A stretch of 46,329 nt of DNA. It comes from Oscillospiraceae bacterium (GTDB taxonomy: Bacteria; Bacillota; Clostridia; Oscillospirales; JAAYXM01). Location: the NCBI GenBank assembly GCA_017421025.1, contig JAFQME010000027.1, positions 1 through 46,329 of the forward strand. The letters are read 5' to 3'. The position numbers and the translations under genes are program-made. Below, piece after piece: positions 35,283 to 42,831 of this stretch (the stretch's first letter is position 1; the number at the start of each line of letters is the position of its first letter). The notes under the pieces are model-generated. The model saw nothing but the letters and a program-made list of their open reading frames with translations. It was not told the DNA's origin and did not search any database.

Positions 35283-36056
35283 GTGAAAAGAAACAAAAGA
35301 AAATCCCGTAAAAAACGGGGCGGACGAGTGTTCTCTTTTTTCTTGGTGCTTGTGATGATCGGTGTCATCGTTGCTTCGGTTACGATGTTTTTTCAAACCA
35401 ATAATATTGAAGTGACCGGAACATCCAGGTACACACCGGAAGAAATCATTGCTGCAAGCGGTCTCATGGTGGGAGACAATCTGTTTGCGGTGAATAAATT
35501 TGAGGTAGAGCGTCGTATCAAAGAACAGTACCCTTATGTTGCTTCTGTTGAGATTCGACGCCGCTTGCCTGATACGTTCCTGTTTACCGTTACCGAGCGC
35601 ACTCCGGTTGCATATCTCGACGTGGGAGAACAACGCTGGATTTTGGACAAGGACGCATATTTGTTGGAACCCCTTTCTATTTCCGAAACAGTTCCATATT
35701 TGCAAGTGGTGAGTGCGTCTGAGGCGGTAGACCCCCATTCGGGCAAACGTTTAACCCTTCCCGAAGAAGGTGCGGTCAATGCGTTGGAAGCGGTTATGGA
35801 CGGGCTTTCGGATTTGAACATCATCGCAGAAGTGGGACAAATTGATGTAAGCAAACTCTATCGGTTGACCTTTTTATATCAAAACCGATTGCAAGTGCAA
35901 CTTGGAAATGCAGAAAAAATGGAAAAAAAGCTGCGCTTGTTCGCAACGATTTTAGCAGAGTTGGATGCCACAGACCGTGGTGTTTTGAATGTTTCCGAGC
36001 CGCCTGAGGGAAGGTTCCAGCCCGATAGCAGTGTTGGGATCGGAGGAGAAGAATGA
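35283..36056 (+). CDS. ftsQ: FtsQ/DivIB-type cell division protein
   Basis: A 257-residue bitopic protein. A very basic cytoplasmic tail (KRNKRKSRKKRGGR) is followed by one membrane helix (about 16-38). A POTRA domain comes next (NNIEVTGTSRYTPEEIIAAS), then the beta domain of FtsQ/DivIB. It links FtsL and the septal synthases. The GTG start at 35283 is used with AGGGG upstream. An overlapping ATG at 35281 is immediately followed by TGA in another frame, making a start-stop element. Its 3' end overlaps the DUF881 gene by 4 bp. Confidence 0.92.
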   Translation: MKRNKRKSRKKRGGRVFSFFLVLVMIGVIVASVTMFFQTNNIEVTGTSRYTPEEIIAASGLMVGDNLFAVNKFEVERRIKEQYPYVASVEIRRRLPDTFLFTVTERTPVAYLDVGEQRWILDKDAYLLEPLSISETVPYLQVVSASEAVDPHSGKRLTLPEEGAVNALEAVMDGLSDLNIIAEVGQIDVSKLYRLTFLYQNRLQVQLGNAEKMEKKLRLFATILAELDATDRGVLNVSEPPEGRFQPDSSVGIGGEE

Positions 36057-36796
36057 GAGGGAAACAGTTGGAAAATACAAAGGCGAAAATCGCCCTGATC
36101 CTTACCTGTGCACTGTTGGGATTCCTTTTGATGCTGCAATTCCGCAGTGTTCGTGTCAATGAAGAACAGACTGCGGCGCAGCCTGTTCGTACCGAACAAC
36201 TGCTGGAACGCTTGGTAGAAATGGAAGAGAAAAACTCACAGTTGAGTGCACAACTGGAACAGAGCAAACAGGATTTGGAAGACATGCGTTCTTCGGCTGC
36301 TGAATCCGGTGGTGTTGCCAAAACTTTGGCAGAACAGCTCAAACGAGCGGAAGTCCTTTCCGGCGAAGCTGCGGTGCAGGGACCGGGAATCACAGTTACA
36401 CTATCGGATAGCCAAAACGCCGGCGGTGGCATGATTAGCGAGAATGCGTTTGTGGTGCATGACAGCGACCTCTTGACCGTAATCAACGAACTTCGCAGTG
36501 CCGGTGCTGAAGCACTCAGCTTAAACGGGGAACGAATTCTTGCAACATCTGAAATCCGTTGCGCAGGGAATACGGTCAGTATCAACAACACCCGGTATTC
36601 CGCTCCGTTTGTCATCTGTGCAATTGGCGATCCGGATGGCATGGAGCAAGCGCTGATGATGCGTTCGGGCATCATCGATGAGTTGGAACGGTTTTTAATT
36701 GAAATTACCATAGAAAAACATGAGAATCTGGTGATTGAAGGAACGAAAAACAAACTCGCATTCCGATATGCGACGGTAGTGGAGGGGAATTCATGA
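36053..36796 (+). CDS. DUF881 family membrane protein (YlxW/YlxX-like)
   Basis: A 247-residue protein. One membrane helix (about 10-27) is followed by a coiled coil (about 45-85) and the DUF881 domain (about 100-240; VQGPGITVTLSDSQ, LLTVINELRSAGAEALSLNGERI). The family is regularly found between ftsQ and ftsZ in Firmicutes and Actinobacteria and is linked with division, though its biochemical role is not settled. It overlaps both neighbours by 4 bp, showing tight translational coupling. Confidence 0.9.
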   Translation: MRGKQLENTKAKIALILTCALLGFLLMLQFRSVRVNEEQTAAQPVRTEQLLERLVEMEEKNSQLSAQLEQSKQDLEDMRSSAAESGGVAKTLAEQLKRAEVLSGEAAVQGPGITVTLSDSQNAGGGMISENAFVVHDSDLLTVINELRSAGAEALSLNGERILATSEIRCAGNTVSINNTRYSAPFVICAIGDPDGMEQALMMRSGIIDELERFLIEITIEKHENLVIEGTKNKLAFRYATVVEGNS

Positions 36797-37164
36797 TTGC
36801 GATTTATATGCTTGTCGGCGTGATCGCAGGGGCTCTGCTTGCGCTTTGGCTTCCAATCACAATCCCTGCAACCTGGTCACCGTATGTTGCCATTGCACTT
36901 TTGGGTGCCTTGGATTCCACCATCGGTGGCGTGACCTCGCATTTGCGCGGACGGTTCCAACTCAAAATCTTTCTTTCCGGTTTTTTTGGGAACGCTCTGC
37001 TTGCGGGTGTCATCACATGGATCGGAACCCGTTTGGATTTGGATCTGTTCCTTGCTGCTGTTGTGGTGTTTGGAACAAGAATTTTTCAAAATTTTGCAGA
37101 TATGCGAAGTTATCTATTGACCAATCGTAAAAAAAAGTGTAAAATAGGAAAAAAGAATGTCTAA
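36793..37164 (+). CDS. sbp: small basic membrane protein Sbp (DUF1290)
   Basis: A 123-residue protein with three hydrophobic helices (about 3-20, 30-43 and 57-95) and the family motif [16 protein letters not shown], then RTRIFQNF-like [13 protein letters not shown]. The C-terminal tail is basic ([10 protein letters not shown]). It is the DUF1290/Sbp family gene that sits beside DUF881 and ftsZ in Firmicutes; its function is unknown. The ftsZ promoter is embedded in its 3' end. Confidence 0.9.
   Translation: MIAIYMLVGVIAGALLALWLPITIPATWSPYVAIALLGALDSTIGGVTSHLRGRFQLKIFLSGFFGNALLAGVITWIGTRLDLDLFLAAVVVFGTRIFQNFADMRSYLLTNRKKKCKIGKKNV
37117..37145 (+). promoter_or_regulatory. ftsZ promoter inside the end of sbp
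   Basis: TTGACC (37117-37122), 17-nt spacer and TAAAAT (37140-37145). It gives ftsZ its own transcription in addition to read-through from the dcw operon, with a leader of about 55 nt. Confidence 0.75.
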
Positions 37165-37205
37165 AAACTTGCGATAAAGAAAATTTACGCACGGAGGGAT
37201 ATATC

Positions 37206-38282
37206 ATGGCTTTTGAATTTGATGCAGAACGCGATGTGGTTTGTTCCATTAAGGTAATCGGCGTCGGCGGCGGCGGAAGCAATGCGGTCAACCGCATGAT
37301 TCAGTCGGGCGTCCGTGGTGTCGAGTTCATCGCAGTAAACACAGATCGTCAGGCGTTGCGTGATTCCAGCGCAACTTACAAAATTCAGATCGGCGAAAAA
37401 TTGACCAAGGGTCTCGGCGCAGGCTCGGATCCGGAAGTGGGCCGTAAGGCTGCTGAGGAGAGCCGCGAGGCAATCAAGAAGGTTCTGGAAGGAACCGATA
37501 TGGTATTTGTCACCGCAGGTATGGGTGGCGGTACCGGTACTGGTGCTGCTCCGGTCGTTGCTGATATGGCACGTGAAATGGGCATCCTCACCATCGGTGT
37601 TGTTACCAAGCCGTTCGGTTTCGAAGGTAAAGTTCGTGCAAATCAGGCAGCAGAAGGCGTTGCAACTCTTCAGGAGAAGGTCGACTCTTTGGTCGTCATC
37701 CCGAATGAACGCTTGAGCTTGGTTTCCGAGCAGAAGATCACCTTTATCAACGCATTCGATATCGCTGACGATGTTCTGCGCCAGGCGATTCAGAGTATTT
37801 CCGAACTCATCAACGTCCGTGGTGTCATCAACCTTGACTTCGCAGACGTTAAGAAGATTATGCATGCAGCCGGTTACGCTCACATGGGTGTTGGCCATGC
37901 ATCCGGCAAGGATAAGGCAAACGAAGCTGCAAAGGCTGCAATCGAAAGCCCGCTGCTTGAAACTTCCATTTCCGGTGCACAGGGTGTTATCATCAATATC
38001 ACTGGTTGTGCAGACATCACTCTTGATGAGATCACCGCTGCTTCCAACATGATTCGTGAGGCTGCTCATCCGGATGCAAACATCATCTTCGGTGCTGCAA
38101 TCGATCAGGGTATGGAAGACGAAATCCGTGTTACCGTTATTGCAACCGGCGGCGAAGCAAATAAGGTTGCAATGGATAAGAACACTCCCGATGGGATCAT
38201 GGAGCGCTTGAATGCGACTTCCGCAACCTCTACCGAGGAAGATCCGTTTGTTCTCATCGAGCGTATGTTTGACACCAAGTAA
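37206..38282 (+). CDS. ftsZ: cell division GTPase FtsZ
   Basis: A 358-residue tubulin homologue that builds the division ring. The GTP-binding motifs are [13 protein letters not shown] near the start and [13 protein letters not shown]. The T7 loop [12 protein letters not shown] supplies the catalytic Asp for the next subunit. The globular part ends near residue 318. Only about 40 residues follow, ending [13 protein letters not shown]. The usual C-terminal peptide with DIPxFLR, which binds FtsA, SepF and ZapA-type partners, is not recognisable. Codon use is groEL-like. The ribosome site is CGGAGGG. A terminator follows. Confidence 0.97.
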   Translation: MAFEFDAERDVVCSIKVIGVGGGGSNAVNRMIQSGVRGVEFIAVNTDRQALRDSSATYKIQIGEKLTKGLGAGSDPEVGRKAAEESREAIKKVLEGTDMVFVTAGMGGGTGTGAAPVVADMAREMGILTIGVVTKPFGFEGKVRANQAAEGVATLQEKVDSLVVIPNERLSLVSEQKITFINAFDIADDVLRQAIQSISELINVRGVINLDFADVKKIMHAAGYAHMGVGHASGKDKANEAAKAAIESPLLETSISGAQGVIINITGCADITLDEITAASNMIREAAHPDANIIFGAAIDQGMEDEIRVTVIATGGEANKVAMDKNTPDGIMERLNATSATSTEEDPFVLIERMFDTK

Positions 38283-38290
38283 AAAAAGAG

Positions 38291-38325
38291 AAGCGGTACA
38301 ACCCGATCGGTTGTACCGCTTGTTT
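38291..38325. terminator. bidirectional terminator between ftsZ and ruvX
   Basis: A perfect 13-bp stem (38291-38303 with 38309-38321) around a CGATC loop, with A-run upstream and TGTTT downstream. It lies between convergent genes and can serve both. Confidence 0.88.
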
Positions 38326-38744
38326 CATCTCATTCTCCGGAAATCCAAATAGCCTTCCAAAATCAAAGTGGCAGCAACTGCGTCCACCTTGTTTTTGTGT
38401 TGTTTGGTGCGTTTTCCGCTCTCACGCAAAATTCGGTGCGCATCCACAGAAGTGCGTCGCTCATCCCAAAGCTGTACCGGTACACCGGTCCGCTCGGTGA
38501 GCAGGGAAGCGAGGAGCTTGCTTTTTTCGCCACGTTCGCCGACAGTGCCATCCATATTCTTCGGAAATCCGAGTGCAATCTCTTTGATCTCACGTTGATC
38601 AATCAAATCACACAGCAGCGTAACCGCTTTTTCAAAGTTTGTTTCACGGACGGTAAATGCTTCGCCGGCAAGAAATGCTTGCTCATCCGAAATGGCGATT
38701 CCGATTCGCACATCGCCAAAGTCGATCCCCATAATGCGTGGCAT
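38325..38744 (-). CDS. ruvX: RuvX/YqgF: Holliday junction resolvase-like, pre-16S rRNA nuclease
   Basis: A 139-residue RNase H-fold protein starting MPRIMGIDFGDVRIGIAISD, with first catalytic Asp in GIDFG. It also shows ALGFPKNMDGTVGERG, WDERRTSVDAHRIL and the last acidic site NKVDAVAATLILEGYL. Members process the 5' end of 16S rRNA, and a resolvase role is also proposed. The ATG at 38744 follows GGGGG on the minus strand; the longer frame upstream to 38903 lies across its own promoter and is not used. Confidence 0.95.
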   Translation of the reverse strand: MPRIMGIDFGDVRIGIAISDEQAFLAGEAFTVRETNFEKAVTLLCDLIDQREIKEIALGFPKNMDGTVGERGEKSKLLASLLTERTGVPVQLWDERRTSVDAHRILRESGKRTKQHKNKVDAVAATLILEGYLDFRRMR

Positions 38745-38777
38745 AAAAAGCCCCCTTTGTTCAATGTTTCTTTCTAT

Positions 38778-38806
38778 ATTATATAGGAAGAAAGAAAAAA
38801 CCTCAA
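38778..38806 (-). promoter_or_regulatory. ruvX promoter
   Basis: Minus-strand TTGAGG (38801-38806), 17-nt spacer and TATAAT (38778-38783), 33 bp before the ruvX start codon. Confidence 0.72.
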
Positions 38807-38825
38807 GAAAAATTAAAAATTTTAC

Positions 38826-38854
38826 TTGACCTTGTGAAACTGTTGTGGTATAGT
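38826..38854 (+). promoter_or_regulatory. promoter of the rpmG-secE-nusG-rplKA operon
   Basis: TTGACC (38826-38831), 17-nt spacer and TATAGT (38849-38854). A leader of about 120 nt follows before rpmG. It contains an AAAAAAG/CTTTTTT pairing around GTGCGC (38875-38898) and a small TGCG/CGCA hairpin (38910-38930), whose roles are unknown. Confidence 0.72.
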
Positions 38855-38983
38855 TAATAGTACCTGTATGGGGTCTTTTTTTTGTGCGCAGAAAAAAGTA
38901 CACTCATTTGCGGGAAGTTCCATCTCGCAAACGCCGAATTTTCGGTGGTCAGGGAGGCAATAAAATCTTAGGAGGTGCCGTTA

Positions 38984-39133
38984 ATGAGAGTTAAAATCAC
39001 ATTGGTTTGCCAGGAGTGCAAACAGAGAAACTACGATACTGTCAAGAACAAGAAGAACGATCCTGATCGTTTGGAGATGAACAAGTATTGCCGTTTCTGC
39101 CGGAAACACACACTCCACAAAGAAACTAAGTAA
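38984..39133 (+). CDS. rpmG: 50S ribosomal protein L33
   Basis: A 49-residue ribosomal protein, [17 protein letters not shown] to the end HKETK. The two Cys pairs CQEC and CRFC form a zinc ribbon, so this is the zinc-containing (C+) form. The start follows TAGGAGGTG at about 38970. It is the first gene of the secE-nusG-L11 operon, as in most Firmicutes. Confidence 0.96.
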   Translation: MRVKITLVCQECKQRNYDTVKNKKNDPDRLEMNKYCRFCRKHTLHKETK

Positions 39134-39171
39134 TTTCTGAAATTACGATTAAGAAGAAAGGGAGTGCACAA

Positions 39172-39384
39172 ATGGCTGAAAAGAAAGAAGGCTTGGGCGG
39201 TAGAATCGCAAGATGGTTCCGCGAAATGAAGAGTGAACTGAAGAAAGTCGTTTGGCCGACTTGGAATCAGGTCCGCAAGAATACCACAGTTGTTATCGTG
39301 GCAGTTCTGGTCGTTTGCGTATTCATCTTCGTGTTCGATGTTCTCTTCGGCTTTGGCCGCGATCTGCTCTTGGGTCTGCGCTAA
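39172..39384 (+). CDS. secE: preprotein translocase subunit SecE
   Basis: A 70-residue single-helix protein typical of Gram-positive SecE. An amphipathic region with REMKSELKKVVWPTWNQVRKNT is followed by one membrane helix (about 38-62). It clamps the SecY channel in the membrane. It lies 38 bp after rpmG and 12 bp before nusG, the conserved order. The ribosome site is AAAGGGAG. Confidence 0.96.
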   Translation: MAEKKEGLGGRIARWFREMKSELKKVVWPTWNQVRKNTTVVIVAVLVVCVFIFVFDVLFGFGRDLLLGLR

Positions 39385-39396
39385 GGGAGAACCGTC

Positions 39397-39921
39397 ATGT
39401 CGAGTGAAGCAAAATGGTATGTGGTCCACACATATTCCGGCTACGAAAACAAAGTAGCTGCTACAATTGAAAAAACCGTGGAAAACCGCAAACTTCACGA
39501 CCTTATTTATGAGGTCACCGTGCCCACCGAGATTGTTGAAGAAATCAAAGATGGTGCACGTAAACAAGTGGAGCGCAAGGTGTTCCCGAGTTATGTCTTG
39601 GTGAAGATGGTCATGACCGACGAGAGTTGGTACATTGTCCGCAACACCCGTGGCGTGACCGGTTTCCTCGGTTCCAAAAGTGACCCGGTTCCGCTCACCG
39701 AGGAAGAAGTTCTTGCCCTTGGTGTCGAGAAGCATGAAGTCGTGGTTGACTATGAGGTCGGTGACAGCGTCAAAATCATTGACGGTGCTTTGGAAGACTT
39801 CATTGCAACTGTGGACGAGATTGAGCTCGAAAAGAACAAGATCCGTGTCATTGTTTCCATGTTCGGTCGTGAAACTTCGGTCGAATTGGAACCCGATCAG
39901 GTCGAACTGGTCAAAGAATAA
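39397..39921 (+). CDS. nusG: transcription termination/antitermination factor NusG
   Basis: A 174-residue protein. The NGN domain begins KWYVVHTYSGYENKVAATIEK and contains FPSYVLVKMVMTDESWYIVRNTRGVTGF. A KOW domain lies at the C-terminus (YEVGDSVKIIDGALEDFIATVDEI). It binds RNA polymerase and controls pausing and coupling. The length is normal. A structured leader to rplK follows. Confidence 0.97.
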   Translation: MSSEAKWYVVHTYSGYENKVAATIEKTVENRKLHDLIYEVTVPTEIVEEIKDGARKQVERKVFPSYVLVKMVMTDESWYIVRNTRGVTGFLGSKSDPVPLTEEEVLALGVEKHEVVVDYEVGDSVKIIDGALEDFIATVDEIELEKNKIRVIVSMFGRETSVELEPDQVELVKE

Positions 39922-39927
39922 TTCTGT

Positions 39928-39992
39928 ATGCTAGCCAAATGGCTTCGCATAACGTGGGAGGGTGCACGCAAGTGCATACCGCCAACTACCAC
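39928..39992 (+). ncRNA. rplK leader with L1-binding-like motif (copy 1)
   Basis: An ATGC/GCAT-closed hairpin with inner GCCA/TGGC pairing (39928-39950) is followed by a 39-nt element (39954-39992). That element starts GTGGGAGGG, contains the TGCAC/GTGCA hairpin and ends CAACTACCAC. The ends pair (GTGG/CCAC). The pattern resembles the L1 site in 23S rRNA helices 76-78 and would allow translational feedback by L1. It ends 26 bp before rplK. Confidence 0.6.
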
Positions 39993-40018
39993 AATTTTCA
40001 TAAGGAGGTGCTACCACA

Positions 40019-40444
40019 ATGGCTCAAAAGGTTATGGGGTACATTAAACTGCAGATTCCTGCTGGTAAAGCAACACCGGCTCCCCCGGTAGGTCCGGCAC
40101 TTGGTCAGTACGGTGTCAACATCGTACAGTTTACTAAGGACTTCAACGAACGTACCAAGAATGATATCGGTCTCATCATCCCGGTTATCATCACCGTTTA
40201 TGCGGACCGTTCGTTCTCCTTCATCACCAAGACTCCGCCGGCTTCCGTCCTCATTAAGAAGGCGTGTAAGATCGAAAGCGGTTCTGCTGTCCCGAACAAG
40301 ACAAAAGTCGCTCAGATCAGCAAGGAAGATCTTCAGAAGATCGCTGAGCTCAAGATGAAAGATCTGAACGCTGCATCTGTAGAAGCTGCGATGAGCATGA
40401 TCGCAGGTACTGCTCGTAGCATGGGCATCACAGTCGCAGAGTAA
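40019..40444 (+). CDS. rplK: 50S ribosomal protein L11
   Basis: A 141-residue protein of normal length, with the N-terminal motif [23 protein letters not shown] that binds the GTPase-associated centre and target of thiopeptides. The C-terminal rRNA-binding domain ends [11 protein letters not shown]. The ribosome site is AAGGAGGTG. It is co-transcribed with rplA and controlled by the upstream L1-like leader by inference. Confidence 0.98.
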   Translation: MAQKVMGYIKLQIPAGKATPAPPVGPALGQYGVNIVQFTKDFNERTKNDIGLIIPVIITVYADRSFSFITKTPPASVLIKKACKIESGSAVPNKTKVAQISKEDLQKIAELKMKDLNAASVEAAMSMIAGTARSMGITVAE

Positions 40445-40466
40445 TTGAAACGGAAGATCCGTTTCT

Positions 40467-40505
40467 GTGGGAGGGTTTGAAAAATTGACAAACCCGAAAA
40501 ACCAC
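40467..40505 (+). ncRNA. second L1-binding-like motif ahead of rplA (copy 2)
   Basis: A 39-nt element of the same length and ends as the one before rplK: it starts GTGGGAGGG and ends ACCAC. The inner stem is GGGTTTG with CAAACCC. A GAAACGG/CCGTTTC hairpin precedes it (40447-40465), just as a hairpin precedes copy 1. It ends 17 bp before the rplA start. Confidence 0.6.
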
Positions 40506-40522
40506 TTGAAGGAGGATAAACA

Positions 40523-41218
40523 GTGCGTAGAGGTAAAAAGTACATCGAGAGCGCAAAGCTCATCGATCGTTTGAAACAGTATGATACCGCTGAAGCAGTT
40601 GATCTGGTCATCAAGTCCGGCAAGGCAAAATTTGATGAGACTGTTGAGATCCACGTCAAATTGGGCGTTGACTCCCGTCATGCAGATCAGCAGGTTCGCG
40701 GTGCGGTAGTTCTGCCGCATGGTACCGGTAAAAATGTTCGTGTTATGGTTTTTGCTAAGGGCGATAAGGCTAAGGAAGCAGAAGCAGCAGGTGCAGATTT
40801 TGTCGGTGCAGAAGATATGGTTGCAAAGATCCAGGGTGAAAACTTCTTCGATTTTGACGTAGTTGTTGCTACCCCGGATATGATGGGTCTGGTTGGTCGC
40901 TTGGGTAAGGTCCTCGGTCCGAAGGGCTTGATGCCGAACCCGAAGGCTGGTACTGTTACCATGGATGTCGCTAAGGCAATCCAGGAGCTCAAGGCTGGTA
41001 AGATTGAGTACCGTCTCGATAAGACCAACATCATCCATTGCCCGGTTGGTAAGGTTTCTTTCGGTGCTGAAAAGCTGACCGAGAACTTGGAAACCCTGCT
41101 TGGTGCAATCATCAAGGCTCGTCCGGCAGCTGCAAAGGGTCAGTACATTCGTTCCTGTGTCATCGCTTCGACCATGGGCCCGGGTGTCAAACTGAGCACT
41201 GCTAAGTACGTTGGCTAA
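40523..41218 (+). CDS. rplA: 50S ribosomal protein L1
   Basis: A 231-residue protein with the L1 signature [26 protein letters not shown] and the early [19 protein letters not shown] motif. It forms the mobile L1 stalk that moves E-site tRNA and in many bacteria represses its own mRNA. The GTG start at 40523 follows AAGGAGG. The leader motifs before rplK and rplA are likely its targets. Confidence 0.98.
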   Translation: MRRGKKYIESAKLIDRLKQYDTAEAVDLVIKSGKAKFDETVEIHVKLGVDSRHADQQVRGAVVLPHGTGKNVRVMVFAKGDKAKEAEAAGADFVGAEDMVAKIQGENFFDFDVVVATPDMMGLVGRLGKVLGPKGLMPNPKAGTVTMDVAKAIQELKAGKIEYRLDKTNIIHCPVGKVSFGAEKLTENLETLLGAIIKARPAAAKGQYIRSCVIASTMGPGVKLSTAKYVG

Positions 41219-41226
41219 AAATCTCC

Positions 41227-41255
41227 TTGACAAGTAAATATATCTTTGATATACT
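41227..41255 (+). promoter_or_regulatory. rplJL promoter
   Basis: TTGACA (41227-41232), 17-nt spacer and TATACT (41250-41255), 8 bp after the rplA stop. It starts a separate rplJ-rplL transcript near 41262. Confidence 0.82.
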
Positions 41256-41261
41256 ATTTGT

Positions 41262-41419
41262 TGCGTTCTTAAGACAGTAGGTGTCACACTTGTGTGATGT
41301 AATTCGATTCCATCGTGCCTACCGAGGAAATAGCACATCTGTTAGATACATTTGTCTATTTTCCCCCTGCGTCTTAACGGGCGCAGGGGTTATTTTTTAC
41401 TACGGAGGTGAAATTTACT
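41262..41419 (+). ncRNA. ribosomal protein L10 leader
   Basis: A 158-nt leader before rplJ. GTAGG (41277) pairs with CCTAC (41317), enclosing a TCACAC/TGTGA hairpin, and the text ACCGAGGAAAT after the closing stem fits the known Firmicutes L10 leader. A terminator hairpin (41363-41397) lies before the rplJ ribosome site. L10(L12) binding is expected to favour termination, as a feedback loop. The short reading frame across it (41281-41466) is not a gene. Confidence 0.8.
41363..41397 (+). terminator. attenuator terminator in the L10 leader
   Basis: Stem CCCCTGCG (41364-41371) with CGCAGGGG (41382-41389) and a 10-nt loop, followed by TTATTTTTT. It lies 23 bp before the rplJ start, within the leader, so it regulates rplJL rather than ending rplA alone. 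Confidence 0.85.
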
Positions 41420-41929
41420 GTGCCAAATGCAAAGGTTTTAGAGCAGAAGAAGGCTATCGTTGCTGATCTTGCCGAAAAGATGAGAGGTGCAAGCTGCGGC
41501 GTTTTGGTCGACTACAAAGGCATCAACGTCGAAGACGATACCAAGCTTCGTGCTGAGATGCGTAAAAACAACGTAGAGTACACTGTTATCAAGAACAACC
41601 TGATCCGCTTCGCTGCAAAGGAAGTCGGTTTTGATGCTCTCGATGAAGTGCTCCACGGTACCACTGCGATTGCAATCAGCATGGATGACGTCATTGCTCC
41701 GGCAAAGATCATCGCTGATTACGCAAAGAAGGACGAAAAGGTCTTCAACATCAAGGCTGGTTTCGTCGAAGGAAGAGTCATCGATGCGAACGAGGTCAAG
41801 CAGCTTGCTGCTACCCCGAGCCGCGAAGTGCTCCTCGCAAAAATGTTGGGCAGCTTGAAGGGCCCGATCACTTCTCTTGCTATTGCGCTTAACGCAATCA
41901 TTGAGAAGAACCAGCAGGAAACTGCATAA
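41420..41929 (+). CDS. rplJ: 50S ribosomal protein L10
   Basis: A 169-residue protein starting at GTG 41420 (MPNAKVLEQKKAIVADL). It shows YTVIKNNLIRFAAKEVG and the C-terminal helix that carries L7/L12 dimers. It forms the ribosomal stalk base. GTG 41420 is preferred over in-frame GTG 41408 because the latter lies inside the ribosome site GGAGGTG (41404-41410). Confidence 0.96.
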   Translation: MPNAKVLEQKKAIVADLAEKMRGASCGVLVDYKGINVEDDTKLRAEMRKNNVEYTVIKNNLIRFAAKEVGFDALDEVLHGTTAIAISMDDVIAPAKIIADYAKKDEKVFNIKAGFVEGRVIDANEVKQLAATPSREVLLAKMLGSLKGPITSLAIALNAIIEKNQQETA

Positions 41930-41961
41930 TTTACAAAAAATAAAATTGGAGGTATTTTGAA

Positions 41962-42336
41962 ATGTCTGAGAAGATCACTAACATTATTGAAGAAATCAAG
42001 GCTATGCCGCTCCTCGAGCTGGCTGACCTGGTCAAGGCTATCGAAGAAGAATTTGGCGTATCCGCAGCTGCAGTTGCAGTTGCAGCTCCGGCTGCAGGCG
42101 GCGATGCTCCGGCTGCTGCTGAAAAGAGCGAATTTGATGTCGTTCTGGCTGAAGCTGGCGCAAACAAGATCGGTGTTATCAAGGTTGTCCGTGAGCTGAC
42201 CGGCCTGGGCCTGAAGGAAGCTAAGGACCTCGTTGACAATGCTCCGAAGGCTGTCAAGGAAGGCCTCGGCAAGGAAGATGCTGAAGCTATGAAGGCAAAG
42301 CTGGAAGAAGCTGGCGCAAAGGTTGAACTGAAGTAA
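41962..42336 (+). CDS. rplL: 50S ribosomal protein L7/L12
   Basis: A 124-residue acidic protein. The N-terminal dimerisation helix pair contains [21 protein letters not shown]. An Ala-rich hinge (about 35-55) follows, and the C-terminal domain with [24 protein letters not shown] recruits translational GTPases. It is multi-copy on the ribosome; codon use is extremely biased. In most Firmicutes rpoB follows; here a terminator and a new promoter do. Confidence 0.98.
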   Translation: MSEKITNIIEEIKAMPLLELADLVKAIEEEFGVSAAAVAVAAPAAGGDAPAAAEKSEFDVVLAEAGANKIGVIKVVRELTGLGLKEAKDLVDNAPKAVKEGLGKEDAEAMKAKLEEAGAKVELK

Positions 42337-42361
42337 GACCTGGCTGCTAACGCAGTACTTT

Positions 42362-42424
42362 AGCGGTAACAAGAGGTCGAGGCGCCATCAGGTCCCTCAA
42401 AACACCTTTTGTTACCGCTTTTCT
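42362..42424 (+). terminator. terminator after rplJL
   Basis: An 11-bp stem AGCGGTAACAA (42362-42372) with TTGTTACCGCT (42409-42419), followed by TTTTCT. The 36-nt loop contains GAGG/CCTC and GGCGCC pairings. Upstream GACCT (42338) could pair with AGGTC (42375), suggesting an alternative fold. Confidence 0.8.
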
Positions 42425-42459
42425 CATATTTTTTGTATTTTGTTTCATCATAAAAATGA

Positions 42460-42488
42460 TTGACGAATTGTTTTTTATCTGCTATAAT
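42460..42488 (+). promoter_or_regulatory. promoter of the L7Ae-like / str operon
   Basis: TTGACG (42460-42465), 17-nt spacer and TATAAT (42483-42488), 38 bp before the L7Ae-like start. It provides transcription for rpsL, rpsG and fusA, which in related genomes often read through from rpoBC. Confidence 0.82.
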
Positions 42489-42526
42489 GATTAATTGTGC
42501 TAGAATGATTGGCGGAGGCTATTTTC

Positions 42527-42769
42527 ATGTTAAGCGATTTAACTGATAAACAGTTTTTAGTCGGTGTCAAGCAGTCCCGTCGTGCTTTGAAAGACGGATT
42601 GGTGCAAACGGCGTATCTTGCACAGAATGTAGAAGACAGTGTCAGAATCCCGCTGGAAACACTTTGTAAAGAGTTAGGCGTTCCGGTGATCGAGGTTCCG
42701 ACCATGCAAGAATTAGGCAGTGCCTGTGGGATTTCCGTGGGTGCGGCCGTTGCTGTCGTTTTGCGATAA
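42527..42769 (+). CDS. L7Ae-like K-turn RNA-binding protein (YbxF type)
   Basis: An 80-residue protein with the L7Ae/L30e fold: [23 protein letters not shown], then [23 protein letters not shown], whose LGxxxGxxVGAA part is the family signature for K-turn binding. In B. subtilis YbxF holds the same position before rpsL. Its function on the ribosome is not settled. The ATG at 42527 follows GGAGG; the in-frame GTG-like upstream extension is not supported. Confidence 0.9.
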   Translation: MLSDLTDKQFLVGVKQSRRALKDGLVQTAYLAQNVEDSVRIPLETLCKELGVPVIEVPTMQELGSACGISVGAAVAVVLR

Positions 42770-42831
42770 CGTTGCATTTCCAAGGCAAATTGCCTTTGAA
42801 ATATTCATCTTTGAGGAAAGGAGGAACATCT

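Noticed and set aside
38745..38903. N-terminal extension of RuvX to 38903
   Set aside because: It crosses the ruvX promoter and an AT-rich segment and does not resemble the family, whose members begin near the ATG at 38744.
41281..41466. A 61-codon plus-strand frame before rplJ
   Set aside because: It lies across the L10 leader and terminator hairpin and runs into rplJ in another frame.
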